Shown piece after piece: positions 8,256 through 16,530 of a stretch of 23,760 nucleotides of DNA; within the stretch, counting starts at the first letter, position 1; each line of letters opens with the position of its first letter. Source of the DNA: Colwellia sp. (GTDB lineage: Bacteria; Pseudomonadota; Gammaproteobacteria; Enterobacterales; Alteromonadaceae); contig DPHE01000020.1 of assembly GCA_003521815.1 (NCBI GenBank), positions 1 to 23,760 on the forward strand. Reading direction: 5' to 3'. Below the pieces are notes generated by a model. The model worked only from the letters and a program-made list of their open reading frames with translations. It ran no database searches and had not been told where the DNA came from. A program made the position numbers and the translations under genes.

Positions 8256-9362
8256 CTAGTTTCGGTTAATTAGTGTTTTGATTGTGGATAACATTTCTCT
8301 TCTAACGTGAACCAACTTAGGCTTATCCTCAAAAGGAATAGGACGGCATAACTGCATAGTTTTAACACCTAAGCGAGCCGTTAACATACCGGCCCCTAAT
8401 CCTTGAGCCAAACGACCCGAAAGTTTACCCAGTAAATCAGCACCGATCATATCCGAACCAAAATCAGTAATGAGCTCACTGGCACCGGCATACACCATAT
8501 TAACAAAAACCTGCCTGATCAGTTTTATTCTGCTCCAATACCCTAATTTCATACCGTATAAGAGCGCTACTTTATCGATCATACGTAAATTACGCCATAA
8601 GATAATCAGCATATCTATTAATGCCACAGGGCTAAGAGCAACCAGAACGACTGCCTCTGTAGAGAATTTAACAATGTCTGCCATCGCTTTCTGATCTACC
8701 TTTGTTAATACTAAGCGTGAATAGAGTTGTAACAGTTCAACGTCACTGTATTGAGCATTTACGGCATCTTCCCACGCTTGCTCTTGCTCGGAAACAAGAT
8801 CACAAGGTAAATTTTCGCTGATTTTTTGACAAAAGGTTTTTACATCTAGCGTGCTAATATCTTCCGTTGTAGTTAACGGGTACTTCGAAAGTAATTCACA
8901 TGCTTGCTGTTTTAATGTTTCTCTACGTTTAAACCGTCGTGAGGTTGACCATTCACTAAATACACTTGAAGAAGCAAGTACCACTAAACAAGATAAAATA
9001 ACGGCATAGACACTAGTAATAATGGGCGAATTAACAAACCCAATCATAAAAAAGTCAACCGTTTCAAAACCAATAACACCCACAAGTAAGGTCAATGCTA
9101 TACGCCATAACCATCGGGGTTTTGATTTTTTTGCAGCTAAACGTTGTTCTAATGCTTGTTCTAATATTTCTTCATTCGATGAAGTAGGAAGATCTTTTTT
9201 TTCATCTATCGGTAAGTAATCTTGATTATTAAATATTACTTGTTCGCCGTATTGACTCCCTTTCACTTCATCAGTAACGCGGTCGTTTAATAATTCATTA
9301 TCCGGAAATAATATTTGCTGTTGATGGGTTTTTTCATCTGTTTTGTTATTAGCTTTATTCAT
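8256..9362 (-). CDS. ycjF: YcjF, UPF0283 inner-membrane protein
   Basis: Inner-membrane protein of the YcjF/TIGR01620 family; its biochemical role is not established, but ycjX-ycjF belong to the phage-shock regulon in enterobacteria. The 368-residue protein has a hydrophilic N-terminal third (about residues 1-82), two membrane segments (about 84-106 and 112-135), and a conserved C-terminal domain with a further hydrophobic stretch (AVVLVALSPVALIDMLIILW) and the glycine-rich end LGAGMLTARLGVKTMQLCRP. The start overlaps the ycjX stop by four bases (ATGA), so the two are translationally coupled. Confidence 0.9.
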   Translation of the reverse strand: MNKANNKTDEKTHQQQILFPDNELLNDRVTDEVKGSQYGEQVIFNNQDYLPIDEKKDLPTSSNEEILEQALEQRLAAKKSKPRWLWRIALTLLVGVIGFETVDFFMIGFVNSPIITSVYAVILSCLVVLASSSVFSEWSTSRRFKRRETLKQQACELLSKYPLTTTEDISTLDVKTFCQKISENLPCDLVSEQEQAWEDAVNAQYSDVELLQLYSRLVLTKVDQKAMADIVKFSTEAVVLVALSPVALIDMLIILWRNLRMIDKVALLYGMKLGYWSRIKLIRQVFVNMVYAGASELITDFGSDMIGADLLGKLSGRLAQGLGAGMLTARLGVKTMQLCRPIPFEDKPKLVHVRREMLSTIKTLINRN

Positions 9363-10816
9363 ATCATTTTGTCCGCCAATAAAAATTGTAATACTTCATC
9401 CATACGAATATGAGGTAAAGGTTCATGTTTTGACATACCGGTGATGGGTAGAAAATTAATAAAATTAAAAGCGCATTCTTGCCAGTAAATTTTTTCAGGT
9501 AATTTGTCAGGAACAGCGCCAGGAAAAAGTGTTATTGTTTCGGTCAACTCTTGACCCTTGGGTAAAGTATTACCCTGAATAACAGATATTCGTTGCCCTT
9601 TGTGTAGCGTATTACCCGATGAAGTACTTTTGACCGAAGCAATAGCAAGGGTTTTCATTTCAATAGCTTCATAGTTAAGCTTATGGTGACTTTGATATAC
9701 AAGCTGATTTAGTAAAGAAACCATCGGAGCATGTTGTTCACAAGTAACATGATCGGCTTTGGTTGCTGCAAATAATAATTTATCAATTTTTGGTGAAAAT
9801 AACCTAGAAAACAAACCTGATCGACCATAGTTATAGCTTTCTAAGATCATATCAATAGCTAATTGTAAATCAGTAAAACTCTCTGAGCCACTATTGTCTG
9901 AACACGCATTAAGCGGTGTTAAACAATCAGCTAGCACAATTTGTCGATCGAAGCGTAAAAAATGTTGCTGATAAAACACCTTCACGACTTGTTCTTTATA
10001 CTCAATGTAGCGTGATCTGAGCATGCCAATAAAACTATCATCGCTGGCATTTTGATAATCATTACCATCAATTTTATTTAAGTTTGGAAATGGAAAGAAC
10101 TCTAAAATGGGAGCACCCGCTAGCTCTGCAGGTAAAATAAATCGACCCGGTTGAATCACCGATAGTCCTAATTGACAACGAAAAGTATGTAATAACTCAG
10201 TATATTCTTTGGATAATTTAGCTAATAAGTCTTCATCGGCTGCACCAAAGGGATCTATTTGTCCTACTTTAGTTAAAAATTCTTGAGAAATTTTATCACG
10301 TGGTGCTGTAGATAATAATGCTTGAGTTTGCTCAGACCATTGCTCGTAAGTTTGATTGAGCATAGGTAAATCAAGCAGCCATTCACCTGGGTAATCAGTA
10401 ATATCTAGTGTTAAGGTTCCCATATCAGTAGCATATTTCAACAATGATTTTTTAGGTTGATAACGAATGGCTAAACGTAGTTCACTAATACCATGAGTAG
10501 GCTCAGGCCATGATGGCATTTCATTTGTCAGTGATGATATTGCTTTGTCATAATCAAAACGAGGGATGGATAGATTTTTTTGTGGGATCCTTTTCGCGGC
10601 AATAAAGTTACCGTGATGAACAGGATCGAAAAAGCTCAATCGACTACCGTTACCTTCATTGATTAATTGGTTAACAAGTGAGGTAATAAATGCGGTTTTG
10701 CCACTTCGACTTAACCCCGTAACGGCTAAATTAATGTGTTGATTTAGGCTACGGTTTAATAATTCACTGGCTTTATTTTTTAATTCATCTAATCGCTTTT
10801 TTTTAATAATTGCCAT
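9359..10816 (-). CDS. ycjX: YcjX, P-loop NTPase
   Basis: Predicted cytosolic/peripheral GTPase-like protein of the YcjX/DUF463 family, stress-linked partner of YcjF. The 485-residue protein has the P-loop GLSRSGKT (34-41), a DITDYPGEW segment typical of the family's switch II/Walker B region, and TKADH, which resembles the TKxD base-recognition motif of GTPases. The rest is characteristic YcjX sequence (GRFILPAELAGAPILEFFP). It lies downstream of pspC with a 132-base gap and overlaps ycjF by four bases. The position after pspABC suggests expression with the Psp response, as in E. coli. Confidence 0.93.
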   Translation of the reverse strand: MAIIKKKRLDELKNKASELLNRSLNQHINLAVTGLSRSGKTAFITSLVNQLINEGNGSRLSFFDPVHHGNFIAAKRIPQKNLSIPRFDYDKAISSLTNEMPSWPEPTHGISELRLAIRYQPKKSLLKYATDMGTLTLDITDYPGEWLLDLPMLNQTYEQWSEQTQALLSTAPRDKISQEFLTKVGQIDPFGAADEDLLAKLSKEYTELLHTFRCQLGLSVIQPGRFILPAELAGAPILEFFPFPNLNKIDGNDYQNASDDSFIGMLRSRYIEYKEQVVKVFYQQHFLRFDRQIVLADCLTPLNACSDNSGSESFTDLQLAIDMILESYNYGRSGLFSRLFSPKIDKLLFAATKADHVTCEQHAPMVSLLNQLVYQSHHKLNYEAIEMKTLAIASVKSTSSGNTLHKGQRISVIQGNTLPKGQELTETITLFPGAVPDKLPEKIYWQECAFNFINFLPITGMSKHEPLPHIRMDEVLQFLLADKMI

Positions 10817-10948
10817 GTTTTGCTTAACTAAATTTAAAAGAGCTTAATAATTGAATAGTTTGATGGTAATGATTTTTTTAAAGAAATAATAGTCTTAGTT
10901 TACTTTGCCGATTACATCAGTGACTATGGTCGCCACCCGACTTGTTTA

Positions 10949-11404
10949 TCATAGTTTATTTATTTCTCTTGCTACTGTAAATTCTGATGACGTTACATAG
11001 TGTTCTATTGATTGTAGCTGCTTCTCTAACGAAGAAAATTTACGGCGAATATCGTGCAAAGCCTGCTTAGGGGGTTCACCTGATTGCCACACTCTCGCTT
11101 TAACTTTAATTGATTCATTCACTGGTTCATCATGTGTGCTAGTTCGCTCATCTTGTGAGTAATTTGAAGTTCCTGCTCTGTGGTATTTACTCAGCTTAAC
11201 TTGCCCTTTAGGATTTTTGTCCAGAATAAACCAAGCGGCAACGTAGCCTAAGATTAAAAAAGGCATACCAAACAATACAGCTGACACCACCAAAATCCTT
11301 ACTAACCAAACTTCCCAACCAAAATAATCAGCGATACCGGCACAAATACCTGCTATTTTCCCATCGATTGGATTACGGTATAGCTCTCCTCGGCGGCCAA
11401 TCAT
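10949..11404 (-). CDS. pspC: Phage shock protein C
   Basis: Inner-membrane sensor that, with PspB, relieves PspA inhibition of PspF when the membrane is stressed. The 151-residue protein has a PspC domain at about 5-65 (LYRNPIDGKIAGICAGIADY, then a hydrophobic stretch WLVRILVVSAVLFGMPFLIL and WFILDKNP), followed by a polar linker and a charged C-terminal helix (DIRRKFSSLEKQLQSIEHYV), probably coiled coil. It is somewhat longer than E. coli PspC (119), mainly in the linker. Its ATG overlaps the pspB stop (ATGA). Confidence 0.93.
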   Translation of the reverse strand: MIGRRGELYRNPIDGKIAGICAGIADYFGWEVWLVRILVVSAVLFGMPFLILGYVAAWFILDKNPKGQVKLSKYHRAGTSNYSQDERTSTHDEPVNESIKVKARVWQSGEPPKQALHDIRRKFSSLEKQLQSIEHYVTSSEFTVAREINKL

Positions 11405-11628
11405 AACTTATTCCTCCATTCAGGAGTCTCCGCATCTAAAATAGCTTCAAGGGTTTTAATACGATCAGCCATTTTGTCTGCTGTCTCTGATAAATTAGAT
11501 AACTGGATATACTCCTCTTCACTAAGCCCTTGACTAACTTGCCCTTTACTACGGTAATGTAATACTAACCATATTGGCGCAACGATAACCATAAAAATAA
11601 TGACAGGTGCCATAATGATTTCTTCCAC
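11401..11628 (-). CDS. pspB: Phage shock protein B
   Basis: Small inner-membrane partner of PspC in sensing membrane stress. 75 residues: one membrane helix (about 6-24, ending PIWLVLHYRS), then a leucine-rich helix LSETADKMADRIKTLEAILD and the conserved end ILDAETPEWR, close to E. coli PspB (74). The start is a GTG at 11628 with AAGGGG well placed before it; an ATG five codons later (11613) is a possible alternative. Coupled to pspC by a 4-base overlap; 107 bases follow pspA. Confidence 0.92.
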   Translation of the reverse strand: MEEIIMAPVIIFMVIVAPIWLVLHYRSKGQVSQGLSEEEYIQLSNLSETADKMADRIKTLEAILDAETPEWRNKL

Positions 11629-11735
11629 GATATTTCCCCTTAAATTTTTACCTTCGATACTTAGCGCTTAACTATAACCGATAACCTGATAAATTCAGTA
11701 TTCGCTGCTTAAAACTAACAACTCATAACGTAATA

Positions 11736-12395
11736 CTACTTCTTGTTCATTTTTGCTTTTAATGACGCTAATTCATCATCTACTTTCTCGTCTGATTCAA
11801 GTTCAGCAATTTCATCCGCTAAAGATTTACTCCCTAAATCATACGATTCAACTTGTCCTTCAAGATCATCAATTTTTCGTTCATAACGGTCAAAACGACC
11901 CAATGCATCATTAACCTTATTACTATCAATATTTTTCTTAACCTTTAAACGAGAATTAACTGTTTTCTCTCGCATAATAATAGCTTTTTGTCGTGATTTT
12001 GCATCGGCTAGTTTGTCTTGTAATTGTGACATTTCACTCTGAAGCTTTATGATATGCTCTTCTGTGTGCATTAACTCTTGTAATAATGTTTGTGCATTCT
12101 CGCTACTTTTCTTTTTTTCTATTAACGCAGCACGTGCTAAATCTTCTCGGTCTTTACTTAATGCTAATTCTGCTTTTTCTTGCCATTTTTGTACTTCATT
12201 TTCAAAACGAGTAACCCGGCGAGTAAGTTCCTTTTTATCTGCTAATGTTTTCGCTGAACTTGAACGCACCTCAACTAAGGTATCTTCCATTTCTTGAATG
12301 ATCAAACGTACCATTTTGGCAGGATCTTCAGCTTTATCTAAGATATTATTAATATTTGAATTGATAATATCGGTAAACCTTGAAAAAATATCCAT
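11736..12395 (-). CDS. pspA: Phage shock protein A
   Basis: Membrane-associated ESCRT-III-like coiled-coil protein that protects damaged inner membrane and, when idle, binds and inhibits PspF. The 219 residues (E. coli 222) form an almost continuous charged helix: an amphipathic start (MDIFSRFTDIINSNINNILD) that docks to membrane, EDPAKMVRLIIQEME, then long heptad-rich coiled coil to the C terminus. AGAGGA lies before the ATG. First gene of pspABC; a sigma54-like promoter lies upstream, divergent from pspF. Confidence 0.96.
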   Translation of the reverse strand: MDIFSRFTDIINSNINNILDKAEDPAKMVRLIIQEMEDTLVEVRSSSAKTLADKKELTRRVTRFENEVQKWQEKAELALSKDREDLARAALIEKKKSSENAQTLLQELMHTEEHIIKLQSEMSQLQDKLADAKSRQKAIIMREKTVNSRLKVKKNIDSNKVNDALGRFDRYERKIDDLEGQVESYDLGSKSLADEIAELESDEKVDDELASLKAKMNKK

Positions 12396-12510
12396 AACAA
12401 TTTCCTCTTATGTTTAATTAGCGTTCTTATTTATTATTCAAATTAATGAGTTTTCATTCAAAATTAATAAAAACGAGTATAAATTAGTAGTTAAATTTAT
12501 ATTCAATACT

Positions 12511-12528
12511 ATTCACGTTTTACGCCAA
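12511..12528 (-). promoter_or_regulatory. Candidate sigma54 promoter of pspA
   Basis: Read on the minus strand, TTGGCGTAAAACGTGAAT fits the -24 element (TTGGC) with GG and the -12 dinucleotide at the right spacing, but -12 is GA instead of GC. It is the only good -24 match in the pspA-pspF gap, and PspF with sigma54 drives pspA in E. coli. The implied 5' leader is about 105 bases. The site also overlaps an inverted repeat, CACGTT-N7-AACGTG (12514-12532). Confidence 0.4.
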
Positions 12529-12636
12529 CGTGACAAAACAACTTAACACACTGTTTTAAATAAATTTATTATATATTTAAAAAGTACTATTATATCGTCA
12601 ATTAATAAAATACACTATTTGTTAGTGAAATAAACC

Positions 12637-12671
12637 AATACCAAGTCTATTTAGTTAATTGAATTGGTATT
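12637..12671. repeat. Inverted repeat before pspF
   Basis: AATACCAA and TTGGTATT form 8-bp arms separated by 19 bases, ending 16 bases before the pspF ATG. It could be an operator or leader hairpin of pspF. The ATACCAA motif also recurs elsewhere in the window (near 7891, 22548 and 22716), so it may be part of a dispersed repeat. Confidence 0.35.
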
Positions 12672-12687
12672 ATAATTAGGTCAAACC

Positions 12688-13827
12688 ATGACACGCTTTA
12701 ATAAACAAGATAATCTTCTTGGTCAATCTAACTGCTTTTTAGAAGTGTTAGAACAAATATCACAGATTGCATTATTGAGTAAGCCTGTCTTAATTATTGG
12801 CGAACGTGGTACAGGTAAAGAATTAGTTGCTGCGCGTTTACATTATTTATCAAAACGTTGGGAACAAAGTTATTTAAAGCTTAACTGTGCTGCACTGAAT
12901 AAAAACTTACTTGAAACAGAACTCTTTGGTTATGACTCTGGTGCTTTTACCGGCGCTAATAAACGCCATGAAGGTCGATTTGAACGAGCAGATAATGGCA
13001 CCCTTTTTTTAGATGAAATAGCGAATACTTCTGGATTAATCCAAGAGAAGTTATTGCGTGTCGTTGAATATGGTGAATTTGAACGCGTTGGCGGTTCACG
13101 CACTATTACCACTGATGTTCGCTTAGTCGCAGCAACCAATGAAGATTTACCGACCTTAGCCGCTTCAGGGCAATTTAGAGCCGATTTACTTGACCGTTTA
13201 GCGTTTGATGTCATTACTTTACCGCCATTAAGAGAGCGCCTTGATGACATTCTGATGTTAGCAGAACATTTTGCCATAAATATGGCACGAGAATTAGAGT
13301 TCGAGCTGTTTAGTGGCTTTACTGAGAAAGCTAAACGAGCCATGCTAGAGTACTCTTGGCCGGGTAATATTCGAGAATTAAAAAATGTCATTGAACGCAG
13401 TGTTTATCGCTGTAATAACCCTCATTTACCTGTGCATGATTTAATTATTGATCCCTTTGAATCACCTTTTAGACCAACCCAGCTTATTAAGACAGTAGAT
13501 AGAGTTCAGGTACAACAAAATACTACTGCACCTTCGTCTGATAATAGTATGCAACAATCTGATACCTCAACAAAGAATAAGCTAGCTGATAATGACAACA
13601 TCAAAGAAACAGCCAGTCTACTGTCTGCTACTAGTGCCAATTTTCCACAATCGTTAAAATTATTATCACAAAACTATGAAGTTGAATTGATTAAATCAGC
13701 GTTAGCCCATTGCCAATACAATCAAAAGAAAACCGCTCAGGCACTTGAATTAACTTATCATCAACTGAGGGGTTACTTAAAAAAATATAATTTACTTGAT
13801 GGAGGTGTTGCTGATGAATTATCTTAA
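12688..13827 (+). CDS. pspF: PspF, sigma54 activator of the phage shock genes
   Basis: AAA+ enhancer-binding protein that opens sigma54 promoters of the psp genes; it lacks a receiver domain and is held in check by PspA. Walker A GERGTGKE (38-45), GAFTGA loop (85-90), Walker B GTLFLDE (104-110) and the C-terminal helix-turn-helix (YNQKKTAQALELTYHQLRGY) are intact. W58 in KRWEQ corresponds to the tryptophan loop (W56) that PspA contacts in E. coli. At 379 residues it is about 50 longer than E. coli PspF; the extra part is a polar Ser/Thr/Asn/Gln-rich linker (about 270-325) between AAA+ and HTH domains. Divergent from pspA and overlapping sapA, so it probably shares the sap transcript. Confidence 0.95.
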   Translation: MTRFNKQDNLLGQSNCFLEVLEQISQIALLSKPVLIIGERGTGKELVAARLHYLSKRWEQSYLKLNCAALNKNLLETELFGYDSGAFTGANKRHEGRFERADNGTLFLDEIANTSGLIQEKLLRVVEYGEFERVGGSRTITTDVRLVAATNEDLPTLAASGQFRADLLDRLAFDVITLPPLRERLDDILMLAEHFAINMARELEFELFSGFTEKAKRAMLEYSWPGNIRELKNVIERSVYRCNNPHLPVHDLIIDPFESPFRPTQLIKTVDRVQVQQNTTAPSSDNSMQQSDTSTKNKLADNDNIKETASLLSATSANFPQSLKLLSQNYEVELIKSALAHCQYNQKKTAQALELTYHQLRGYLKKYNLLDGGVADELS

Positions 13828-15499
13828 GCTTGTGCCAACAGCCCTGCTCAGCTTATTATTGTTAACTGCCTGTAACGAGGCAGGGAAGCTATCATTAAGT
13901 GAACGCAGTGTTATTTATTGCGCTGAAGGCTCGCCAGAAACATTTAATCCTCAACTAGTCACTTCTGGTACAACAATAGATGCCACATCCAAACAACTAT
14001 ATGATAGATTAATTTCTTATCAGGGCGATGAAAACACATTAGGCCCGGCCTTAGCTAAGTCTTGGCATGTTACTGGTGATGGAAAGAAAATCACCTTCTA
14101 TTTGCGTAAAAATGTCACTTTTCATCACACCGATTATTTTACCCCGAGCAGGTTGTTAAATGCTGATGACGTGATTTTCAGTTTCAAAAGAGCCTTAGAT
14201 ACTAAGCATCCATTTCACTTAGTTTCTGGCGGAAATTACCCTTTCTTTCAAAATGCAGGCTTAAGTGATTTAATTGATAATATCGAAAAAATTAATGATT
14301 ACACCATCCGGTTCCACTTATCTCATGCTGACAATTCATTTTTAGCTAACCTTGCGACTGATTTTGCTATCATTTTATCTGCTGAGTATGCTGAACAACT
14401 GACTAAGAAAAAAACTAAATCAAATATAGATACACATCCGATAGGAACTGGGCCTTTTAAGTTAAAAGAATATCGCGTTGGATCATTAATACGCTTTTAT
14501 CGGCACGAACAATACTGGCAAAAGCCCGCAAAAATAGAGCAATTAGTATTTGATATAACGCCAAGTAATACCGGTAGATTAACCAAATTACTCGCTAAAG
14601 AGTGTGATGTAGTTGCCTACCCTATTGCTCATGAAAAAATAACACAGCGTAATGATTTATCGTTAGAAGCAATCACTACATTAAACGTCGGCTATTTCGG
14701 TTTTAATGTTAACAAAGCGCCCTTTGATAATAAACTGGTTAGACAAGCAATCAATTATGCCATTAATAAAGAAACATTGCTTGAGGCGGTATATCAAGGG
14801 AAAGCTGAAATGGCTAATTCAATATTACCCAAAAACTCATGGGCTTTTGATAAAAGCATTTCTAAACAAAAATTTAACCCTACGTTAGCAAAAAACCTAC
14901 TAACCCTTGCTGGCTACTCAGAAGGTTTTACTATGGATTTATGGGCCATGCCAATTCAAAGGCCTTATAACCCGAATGCCATCACGATGGCTAAACTCAT
15001 ACAAAGCGACTTAAAAAAAATAGATATAAAAGTTAATATTGTTAGTTATGAATTGAATACTTTTTTACAACGATTGAAACGTGGTGAGCATCAAAGTTTT
15101 TTATTAGGTTGGTCTACTGATCATCCCGACCCTGATAGTTTTTTCACCCCTATGCTAAGTTGTTCAGCTACACATACAGGAACTAATACCACCTTTTGGT
15201 GTAACCCAGAATATGATGCTATTATAAAAAAAGCATTACAAACGCCTAAGATTAATAAAAGAAAGAAATACTACGCTCAAGCTATGGCCATACTTAGAGA
15301 AGAAGTTCCCTTAATTCCAATTGCGCACTCAAAACGTTATCAAGCTCGGGTGAGCAATGTGACTGGTAACATTCTAGCACCCTTTGGCGGTATCAATTTT
15401 TACCAAGTAGCTAAGCTCAATTTAACCAGTAAAAATACAGGGATAAAGCAGAGCCCTAAACGGAGAACAAATGTCATCCTTAATAAAGGTGTAAATTAA
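13814..15499 (+). CDS. sapA: SapA, peptide-binding lipoprotein of the Sap ABC transporter
   Basis: Family 5 extracytoplasmic solute-binding protein that delivers peptides (in enterobacteria and Haemophilus, antimicrobial peptides or haem) to SapBCDF. The start at 13814 is chosen because GGAGGT (13801-13806) lies seven bases before it; a TTG at 13796 in the same frame would spoil the signal peptide. From this start: positively charged end, hydrophobic core and lipobox LTAC with Cys20, so a lipoprotein anchored in a membrane. Family sequence follows: YCAEGSPETFNPQL, then RPYNPNAITMAKLIQSDLKK and GWSTDHPDPDSFFTPMLSC. 561 residues. It overlaps the end of pspF by 14 bases. Confidence 0.92.
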   Translation: MNYLKLVPTALLSLLLLTACNEAGKLSLSERSVIYCAEGSPETFNPQLVTSGTTIDATSKQLYDRLISYQGDENTLGPALAKSWHVTGDGKKITFYLRKNVTFHHTDYFTPSRLLNADDVIFSFKRALDTKHPFHLVSGGNYPFFQNAGLSDLIDNIEKINDYTIRFHLSHADNSFLANLATDFAIILSAEYAEQLTKKKTKSNIDTHPIGTGPFKLKEYRVGSLIRFYRHEQYWQKPAKIEQLVFDITPSNTGRLTKLLAKECDVVAYPIAHEKITQRNDLSLEAITTLNVGYFGFNVNKAPFDNKLVRQAINYAINKETLLEAVYQGKAEMANSILPKNSWAFDKSISKQKFNPTLAKNLLTLAGYSEGFTMDLWAMPIQRPYNPNAITMAKLIQSDLKKIDIKVNIVSYELNTFLQRLKRGEHQSFLLGWSTDHPDPDSFFTPMLSCSATHTGTNTTFWCNPEYDAIIKKALQTPKINKRKKYYAQAMAILREEVPLIPIAHSKRYQARVSNVTGNILAPFGGINFYQVAKLNLTSKNTGIKQSPKRRTNVILNKGVN

Positions 15500-15501
15500 T
15501 T

Positions 15502-16530
15502 ATGTTAGTTTTCACTTTACGCCGATTAAGCCTATTTATCTTTACCATGTTATTATTGACGCTACTGTCATTTAGCGTCAATTTTTTATTTCCTGGAGAG
15601 GCAATAATTAATTTATCGGGTGCGATTCATGCGACACCAAATCAACTTGTTGAGCTAAATGAGGCTTATCAAACGCACCGTAATATTTTCTGGCAATACA
15701 TTGCTTATCTTGGCCATATAATCAATGGTGACTTGGGTTTATCAATGGCAAGCCAGACAGATATTAGTACTGAAATAGTTAATCTACTACCCGCGACTAT
15801 TGAACTCAGTTTAGTGGCACTACTCATTGCGATGCTTGTTGGAATTCCGTTAGGCTTTATTGCGGCAATAAAGCATAATAAACCCACTGATAATTTAATT
15901 TTGTCCGTATCAATGTTAGGTTATTCAGTACCCGTCTTTTGGTTAGGGCTATTAGCCATCTTAACTTTCTCTATCAACTTAGGTTGGTTTCCCTCTGCTG
16001 GGCAGATAAGTTTATTATTCGAAATAGAACTAGTAACCGGCATTCAGTTTATTGATATTCTTTTAAGTGACAGTCCTTATAAATGGCAAGCATTTAGCGA
16101 TGCTTCCGCCCATATTATTTTACCTGCTTGTGTTATTGCTGTAGCCCCGGCTACCATTTTTATTCGTTTAGCACGTACCTCAATGATCGAAGTGTTGGAA
16201 ACTAGCTATATTCGTGCAGCTAGCGCTAAAGGGTTAACTTTTCAACAAATTATTTTTCGTCATGCCATCAGGAATGCATTAATTAAAATAATTCGTCACG
16301 TTGGTTTACAATTTGCTAATTTAGTGACCATTGCAATGGTCACTGAAGTCATTTTTAGCTGGCCAGGAATAGGTCGTTGGCTTATAGAAAGTATTTATCA
16401 AAGAGACTATACCGCCATTGAAAGTGGCCTATTAGTTTTGTCATGCTTTATTTTTATAGTGCATATTCTGACAGATTTTATTTATGCCGCATTAAACCCG
16501 CTCGCTAGAGGAAATAAGTATGGCACGTGA
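15502..16530 (+). CDS. sapB: SapB, Sap transporter permease
   Basis: Inner-membrane permease of the DppB/OppB type. 342 residues: an N-terminal membrane helix (about 5-29), a periplasmic loop, then the BPD_transp_1 domain with several helices; the EAA loop that docks to the ATPases is at about 236-257 (YIRAASAKGLTFQQIIFRHA). It lies two bases after sapA and overlaps sapC by 11 bases, so it belongs to the pspF-sapABCDF transcript. Assignment as SapB rather than DppB rests on the neighbouring SapD/SapF features. Confidence 0.92.
   Translation: MLVFTLRRLSLFIFTMLLLTLLSFSVNFLFPGEAIINLSGAIHATPNQLVELNEAYQTHRNIFWQYIAYLGHIINGDLGLSMASQTDISTEIVNLLPATIELSLVALLIAMLVGIPLGFIAAIKHNKPTDNLILSVSMLGYSVPVFWLGLLAILTFSINLGWFPSAGQISLLFEIELVTGIQFIDILLSDSPYKWQAFSDASAHIILPACVIAVAPATIFIRLARTSMIEVLETSYIRAASAKGLTFQQIIFRHAIRNALIKIIRHVGLQFANLVTIAMVTEVIFSWPGIGRWLIESIYQRDYTAIESGLLVLSCFIFIVHILTDFIYAALNPLARGNKYGT

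Noticed and set aside
12930..13391. 153-codon open frame antisense to pspF
   Set aside because: It lies wholly opposite conserved AAA+ coding sequence, has serine/arginine-rich composition typical of a shadow frame, and matches no family I know.
13796..13813. TTG start for SapA six codons upstream
   Set aside because: The ATG at 13814 has GGAGGT at ideal spacing and gives a clean lipoprotein signal peptide.
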